64,000 nt of DNA from Micromonospora_J zhanjiangensis (GTDB lineage: Bacteria > Actinomycetota > Actinomycetes > Mycobacteriales > Micromonosporaceae). The stretch's first letter is position 1. Every line of letters begins with the position of its first letter. Below are positions 60,284-64,000 of this stretch, one piece after another. The notes beneath the pieces were generated by a model that saw only the letters and a list, made by a program, of their open reading frames with translations, searched no databases and was not told the DNA's origin. The DNA lies in assembly GCF_042650605.1 (NCBI RefSeq), contig NZ_JBHSBN010000029.1:16701-80700 (forward strand). Reading direction: 5' to 3'. The position numbers and the translations under genes were made by a program.

Positions 60284-61330
60284 TCAGTCATGCCCGTGCC
60301 CGGGTCCACCGTGCTCCCCGGCACCCGGGGTCGTCCCGGCACCGGGGGTCGTCCCGGCGGGTTGGTCGGCCGGGGTCGGCACCGCGCCGGCGAACATGGT
60401 GAACTCGGCGGTGCGTACCCGGCCGGCGTGCTGGAAGTCCAGGTAGAGCCGGTACCCGCCGGCCGACGGCACGGAGGTGTGGAAGGTGATCGCCGGTCCC
60501 GGCGCGGTCCGCCCGTCGCCGGGCGCCCCGTCCGGGTGTACGTGCAAATAGGCCAGGTCACCGGCGCGCAGCACCACCAGGTGCCCGTACGCCCCGAGGT
60601 AGGGCTCCAGGTCGGTGACCGGCCGACCGTCCCGCTCGACCGTCAGGGTCAGCCGGGCCTCGGCGCCGGGCCGCAGTTCCCCGTCGAGCCGGACCGTGTA
60701 GCCGTCCACCCCGGCGGTACGGGTCGGTGCCGGCAGCTCCACCGGCCGGTACGTCCCCGCCGCGGGCAGATCCACGCCGAGGGTGAGCGCCCGGTCCAGC
60801 CCGGCGGGACGGAAGTCGGCGAAGACCCGGTACTGACCGCCGCCGGCCAGGGCACGCAACGGCGTCGACCAGGTGCCGTCCGCGGCCCGGGTCGGGTGCA
60901 CGTGCTGGAATCCGGTCAGGTCCCGCCGGGCCACGATCAGGTGCAACTCCTTCTCGTGCGTCTCGACGTACCGGGTGACCGGCGCGCCGTCCGGTCCGAC
61001 GATCCGGAACCGCAGGTCGGTCGGGTGGTCGGTGGACAGGCCGGCGGTGAGCGGTTCGAGCCGGTAGCCGTCCTGGGCCAGTTGCAGGCCGCCGGGCAGG
61101 TCGACGGGCTGGTCACCGGCGGCCGGCGCACCGGAGTGACCCGTACCGTGGGCCGCCTCGCCGCCGTCGTCGTGGCCGCCCGACCGGGCCTCGGCCGCCG
61201 GACCGGGCGGGCCGCCCAGCGCGCCGCCGAGTCCCCAGGTGGCCCCGAAGACCAGGGCCAGGCCCACGGCGAAGGCGCCGAGCCGGACCGGCGTCCGGTC
61301 GAACGCGCCGGGCCCGGCCGGCACCCTCAC
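60284..61330 (-). CDS. Membrane-anchored or secreted protein of the copper operon
   Basis: A 348-residue protein. The N-terminal hydrophobic stretch (LGAFAVGLALVFGATWGLGG) is a signal or anchor, followed by a His/Asp/Gly-rich segment (ARSGGHDDGGEAAHGTGHSG) that may bind metal, and two beta-rich repeats containing ETHEKELHLIVARRDLTGFQ and HVHP. The tail is also His/Gly-rich. Its position between copZ and copA, with four-base overlap upstream (ATGA), implies a role in copper handling outside the membrane, but the family is not named. Confidence 0.75.
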   Translation of the reverse strand: MRVPAGPGAFDRTPVRLGAFAVGLALVFGATWGLGGALGGPPGPAAEARSGGHDDGGEAAHGTGHSGAPAAGDQPVDLPGGLQLAQDGYRLEPLTAGLSTDHPTDLRFRIVGPDGAPVTRYVETHEKELHLIVARRDLTGFQHVHPTRAADGTWSTPLRALAGGGQYRVFADFRPAGLDRALTLGVDLPAAGTYRPVELPAPTRTAGVDGYTVRLDGELRPGAEARLTLTVERDGRPVTDLEPYLGAYGHLVVLRAGDLAYLHVHPDGAPGDGRTAPGPAITFHTSVPSAGGYRLYLDFQHAGRVRTAEFTMFAGAVPTPADQPAGTTPGAGTTPGAGEHGGPGHGHD

Positions 61331-61539
61331 GACCGGTCCGCCAACTCATAGCCGGCCTCGTCGACCGCGGCCCGGACCGCCGCGTCGTCCAGTGGCTGGT
61401 CGCTGGTCACGGTCACCGCGCCGGTGGCGAGATCGACCTGCACGTCGGTGACCCCGGCCAGTTGGCCGACCTCGCCGCTGACGGCGCTGACGCAGTGGCC
61501 GCAGGTCATTCCGGTGACGGTGTAGGTCTTGGAGGCCAT
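61327..61539 (-). CDS. copZ: Copper chaperone CopZ
   Basis: A 70-residue heavy-metal-associated protein. TYTVTGMTCGHCVSAVSGEV carries the MxCxxC copper site near residue 14. It binds Cu(I) in the cytoplasm and delivers it to CopA or CsoR. The ribosome site GAAAGGAAA lies upstream of the ATG at 61539. It is the first gene of the operon and directly follows a CsoR-type promoter. Confidence 0.95.
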   Translation of the reverse strand: MASKTYTVTGMTCGHCVSAVSGEVGQLAGVTDVQVDLATGAVTVTSDQPLDDAAVRAAVDEAGYELADRS

Positions 61540-61594
61540 GGGTCGTTTCCTTTCGCAGAACGGACGCCCGGACGGGACCGGGCCGACTCCACCC

Positions 61595-61623
61595 ACTCTA
61601 CCCCTACCCCCCAGGGGTATCAA
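61595..61623 (-). promoter_or_regulatory. copZ promoter overlapped by CsoR operator
   Basis: On the minus strand -35 TTGATA (61618-61623), a 17-base spacer and -10 TAGAGT (61595-61600) form a good sigma-70-type promoter. The CsoR-type box TACCCCCCAGGGGTA at 61605-61619 (6-base arms with a 3-base centre) overlaps the -35 and spacer. Copper should release the repressor, whose gene is outside the window. Confidence 0.85.
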
Positions 61624-62584
61624 CCGGATCGGCCGCGCCGAGTCCCCCGTCACTCCCGCCGGGTGCCTCCTCCGTCAGCCAGGCCCGCAACAGCCGCCGG
61701 TCGATGGAGTCCACCCGGCCGAGCCGGTGACCCGCGGCCGCCCGCTCACGCAGCTGCTCGCGGCTGAACCACCGGGCCTCGACCAGCTCGTCCCGGTCGA
61801 CGTCCACCCCGATGTCGGCCGCCACCGCCCGGAAGCCGACCATCAGGCCGGCCGGGAACGGCCACGCCTGCGAACCCTGGTAGGTCACGCTCGACAGCCG
61901 TACGCCGGCCTCCTCCGCGACCTCCCGGCGGACCGCGTCCTCCAGGTTCTCCCCCACCTCGACGAAGCCGGCCAGCAACGAGAAGGAGTCCGGCCCGGCC
62001 CCGGCGTGCCGGGCCAGCAGGCACCGCGGCGGCGACTCCGGCGACTCGATCAGCACGATGACGGCGGGTTCGATCCGGGGGAACAGCAGGCGCCCGCAGG
62101 CGGCGCCCCGACAGGCCCGCACGTGCCCGCCCGCGCGGACCTCGGTCCCACCGCCGCAACTGCCACAGAACGCCTGCTGCCGATGCCAGTGCAGGATCCC
62201 CCGGGCGTACGCCTGGACCGCCGCCTCGGCCGCCGACAGGTCCCCCACCACGGCCCGGACGTCCACCGCGCGATCCGCGCCGGCCAGTGCCAGCGCCCGT
62301 TCCTCCGGCGCCGACGACAGGTCCACGGCGAACACGCCCCGGCCGTCGTCCAGGCCGAGGAACACCGGCTCGGCGGCGGCCGCCAGCAGGTCACCGGCCG
62401 TCCCCACCCACAACCGCACGGGTACGCCGTCGGCGGTCACCAGACACCGGTCCCGCCAGACCGGGATCACCCGGGCGCCGGGATCGGCCAGGGTCGCGGC
62501 GAGCCAGTCCGGATCGGAACGCAGCCCACCGGCCCGGTCCAGCCACCCCCCGGTGTACGTCAACACAGATTCGTCAATTGCCAC
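61604..62584 (-). CDS. nudC: NADH pyrophosphatase
   Basis: A 326-residue Nudix hydrolase of the NudC type, cleaving NADH (and removing NAD caps from RNA in known homologues). A zinc ribbon (FCGSCGGGTEVRAGGHVRAC ... CGRLLFPR) is followed by the Nudix box GFVEVGENLEDAVRREVAEEAG and the SQAWPFPAGLMVGF motif. The start is GTG at 62584, 6 bases after CACGGT. The last codons and the TAG (61604-61606) fall inside the copZ promoter and CsoR operator. Confidence 0.9.
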   Translation of the reverse strand: MAIDESVLTYTGGWLDRAGGLRSDPDWLAATLADPGARVIPVWRDRCLVTADGVPVRLWVGTAGDLLAAAAEPVFLGLDDGRGVFAVDLSSAPEERALALAGADRAVDVRAVVGDLSAAEAAVQAYARGILHWHRQQAFCGSCGGGTEVRAGGHVRACRGAACGRLLFPRIEPAVIVLIESPESPPRCLLARHAGAGPDSFSLLAGFVEVGENLEDAVRREVAEEAGVRLSSVTYQGSQAWPFPAGLMVGFRAVAADIGVDVDRDELVEARWFSREQLRERAAAGHRLGRVDSIDRRLLRAWLTEEAPGGSDGGLGAADPVDTPGG

Positions 62585-62590
62585 CCGCCC

Positions 62591-62596
62591 ACCGTG
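62591..62596 (-). promoter_or_regulatory. -10-like CACGGT of nudC
   Basis: The box ends 6 bases before the GTG at 62584. There is no ribosome site. Confidence 0.3.
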
Positions 62597-62636
62597 CCAC
62601 GTCGTCGAGGCGACCCCCCGCCCAGGTCCATCCGGG

Positions 62637-62667
62637 TTGACTTCAAGTCGACTTCAGGCCGCAGGCT
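62637..62667 (+). promoter_or_regulatory. MerR/SoxR-type promoter of the questin-oxidase-like gene
   Basis: The -35 TTGACT (62637-62642) and -10-like CAGGCT (62662-62667) are 19 bases apart, the long spacing of MerR-type promoters. A dyad CTTCAAGTCGACTTCAGG (62641-62658), close to the SoxR-type CCTCAAGTTAACTTGAGG, fills the spacer. The ATG follows 7 bases after the -10. No MerR gene is in the window. Confidence 0.55.
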
Positions 62668-62674
62668 GCTGAGC

Positions 62675-63709
62675 ATGGCTGATTCGACTATCGACGAGGC
62701 GTACGAACGGATTTCCCGGACCGGACCGGAACGCGCGGGTTGGTTGTCCAACCACGCGCCGATGGCCGCGGAGTCCCTGGTCCGGGCCGGACGGGCCGAC
62801 CTGGTGCACCGGTGGCTGGACGGGTACGCCGACCGGATGGAGGAGCGGCCGCGCGGCATCGCCCGGATCGCGGTGGACCAGTGGCGGGACCCGCTGGGGG
62901 ATCCGGTGCGGACCGGCGACTGGCTGCGCTACTTCGAGCGGGAGCTCGCCGACGAGCCGTGGCGCGACGTGCTCGTCCGCTGGTGGCCGCGCCTGCTGCC
63001 GGGCATCGCGGCCGGCGCCACACACGGTGTGATCCGGGTCGGCCACGCGGTGCGGGCCCTGCTCGACGCCGAGACGCCGGCCCGGGTTACCGAACTGGGT
63101 CAGGGCCTGGCCTACTGGGCCGCCCGCTGGCAACCGCTCGCCCCGGCCGGCGCCGGCCCCTACGGCAGCGACGATCCACGCGCCGCGCTGGACGCGGTCC
63201 CCCGGGTACCCGACCAGCGGTACGGCATCCGGCACCGGCTGGCCCAACTGGCCGACCTGCCGGACTGGCCGGCGAGTGCGGCGGCCGTACCGCGCGCCGA
63301 GCAGACCGATCCGGCGGTACGGCTGGCCGCCGTCGTCGACGCGGCGGTGCTCCGCGTCGGCACCCACGGACACGGCGACACCATCATGCTGGTGCACTCG
63401 GCGACCGCTCCCAACGCGGTGTTGCGCACCCTCCCGGCCCTGCCGCGCCGGCTGTGGCCGGCGAGCCTGGCCGCCGGCTGGGCGGCCACGGCGGCCGTCA
63501 CCGCCGCGTACGCCCCGGCGGTCGGCCGGCCCGCGCCGGTGGCCGGACCGGGCTTGGACCCGGACTCCGTCCTGTCCCGGGCGGTCGCGACGGGGGACCC
63601 GCACGCGATCAAGTTCGCCGACACGGCCGTCGACACGTTCCGGCGCGGCGGCGATCGTGCCGCCCTGGCCACCGCGGCGCAGGTCGCGACCGACCTGGCC
63701 GACGACTGA
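62675..63709 (+). CDS. Questin oxidase family (DUF4243-like) protein
   Basis: A 344-residue soluble protein similar in pattern to the questin oxidase/AflY family, some members of which are Baeyer-Villiger-type oxidases of anthraquinones. Recognisable parts are NHAPMAAESLVRAGRADLVH, ITHGVIRVGHAVRALLDAET-like ATHGVIRVGHAVRALLD near residue 110, HGHGDTIMLVHSATAPNAVL and the HAIKFADTAVDTFRR tail with conserved His. The true substrate is unknown in bacteria. The ATG at 62675 fits the promoter, and the frame before it lacks a convincing start. Confidence 0.75.
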   Translation: MADSTIDEAYERISRTGPERAGWLSNHAPMAAESLVRAGRADLVHRWLDGYADRMEERPRGIARIAVDQWRDPLGDPVRTGDWLRYFERELADEPWRDVLVRWWPRLLPGIAAGATHGVIRVGHAVRALLDAETPARVTELGQGLAYWAARWQPLAPAGAGPYGSDDPRAALDAVPRVPDQRYGIRHRLAQLADLPDWPASAAAVPRAEQTDPAVRLAAVVDAAVLRVGTHGHGDTIMLVHSATAPNAVLRTLPALPRRLWPASLAAGWAATAAVTAAYAPAVGRPAPVAGPGLDPDSVLSRAVATGDPHAIKFADTAVDTFRRGGDRAALATAAQVATDLADD

Positions 63710-63780
63710 CCGGGACGCCGAGGGAGTCCGCGCCGGCTTGGCCGAGGCGCGGCCCTGATCGGGAAGAGGCGAAAACGAGA

Positions 63781-63815
63781 AACGGGCCACCCGGAATGGG
63801 CGGCCCGTTCTTCGT
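63781..63815 (+). terminator. Terminator after the questin-oxidase-like gene
   Basis: A hairpin with arms around ACGGGCC and GGCCCGT (63782-63808) and a T-rich tail TTCTTCGTT follows the gene by about 75 bases. Confidence 0.65.
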
Positions 63816-63830
63816 TGTGGCGCGAACGCA

Positions 63831-63865
63831 GTCGAGGGCCGGCCCTGGTGGGGGCGGCCCTCGAC
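63831..63865 (-). terminator. rrn operon terminator
   Basis: GTCGAGGGCCG and CGGCCCTCGAC arms form an 11-base stem just after the 5S rRNA on the minus strand. Confidence 0.7.
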
Positions 63866-63877
63866 TGGAATGGTTGT

Positions 63878-63994
63878 CCGGCGGTGTCCTACTCTCCCAC
63901 ACCCTCCCGGGTGCAGTACCATCGGCGCTGGAGGGCTTAGCTTCCGGGTTCGGAATGTTGCCGGGCGTTTCCCCTCCGCTATGACCGCCGTAAC
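63878..63994 (-). rRNA. rrf: 5S ribosomal RNA
   Basis: On the minus strand the sequence begins GTTACGGCGGTCATAGCGG and ends GAGAGTAGGACACCGCCGGA, with the conserved CCGAACCCGGAAGCTAAGCC loop. The length of 117 bases is normal. The 23S and 16S genes should lie just beyond the right edge of the window. Confidence 0.95.
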
Positions 63995-64000
63995 TCTATC

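Overview
The window is high-GC actinobacterial DNA, most likely from the Micromonosporaceae (Micromonospora or a close relative). The evidence is the GC-rich wobble positions, frequent GTG starts, many genes whose start codon lies 6-8 bases after a TANNNT-like -10 box, and characteristic families: the DUF6230/DUF6114 pair, DUF3152 lipoprotein, SigE-family sigma factor, tRNA-adenosine-deaminase partner and UTRA-only regulators. No search could be run, so all family names come from reading motifs and domain order.

Layout. 1-2153: end of a PASTA penicillin-binding protein, a YqeY-like gene, a metallophosphoesterase and tRNA-Pro(CGG). 2233-4050: an AT-rich-promoter module of an unknown 213-aa protein and an HTH-ImmA/IrrE peptidase. 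4385-12667: GNAT, MmpS-like protein, glycosyltransferase, VOC protein, an SCP2-like gene coupled to a glycogen-debranching-type enzyme, an MFS transporter and small proteins. 12812-20494: GGDEF protein, asd and aspartate kinase, lipoprotein, nitroreductase and leuA with a leader-peptide attenuator. 20541-24006: a surface-polysaccharide operon (chitosanase-like lipoprotein, small membrane protein, deacetylase/GT2 fusion). 24147-26790: MFS exporter, secreted HNH nuclease and a coupled repeat protein. 26807-32868: five-gene peptide ABC transporter.

33172-37537: the housekeeping block recR, ybaB, dnaX, SRP RNA and tRNA-Ser(GGA). This tRNA is followed by a 1.9-kb island bounded by exact 59-bp copies of the tRNA 3' part (37484-37542 and 39420-39478), which carries one AlbA_2/ATPase-type gene and no integrase. 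Next comes an accessory stretch (39480-42167) with large palindromes, a GntR/UTRA regulator, four tiny overlapping genes and a UTRA-only regulator.

42176-64000: a sigma factor with its anti-sigma-like partner, DUF3152 lipoprotein, tRNA-Ser(CGA), deoD, tadA with its partner, M23 and M48 peptidases, PHP phosphoesterase, EamA exporter, DUF885 peptidase, DUF6230/DUF6114 pair, a CsoR-type copper operon (copZ, secreted protein, copA), nudC, a questin-oxidase-like gene with a MerR/SoxR-type promoter, and the 5S rRNA end of an rrn operon on the minus strand.

The best candidates for something new are the integrase-less tRNA-Ser mini-island, the HTH-ImmA two-gene module, the four-gene micro-operon between two UTRA regulators, and the polysaccharide synthase/deacetylase/chitosanase operon.
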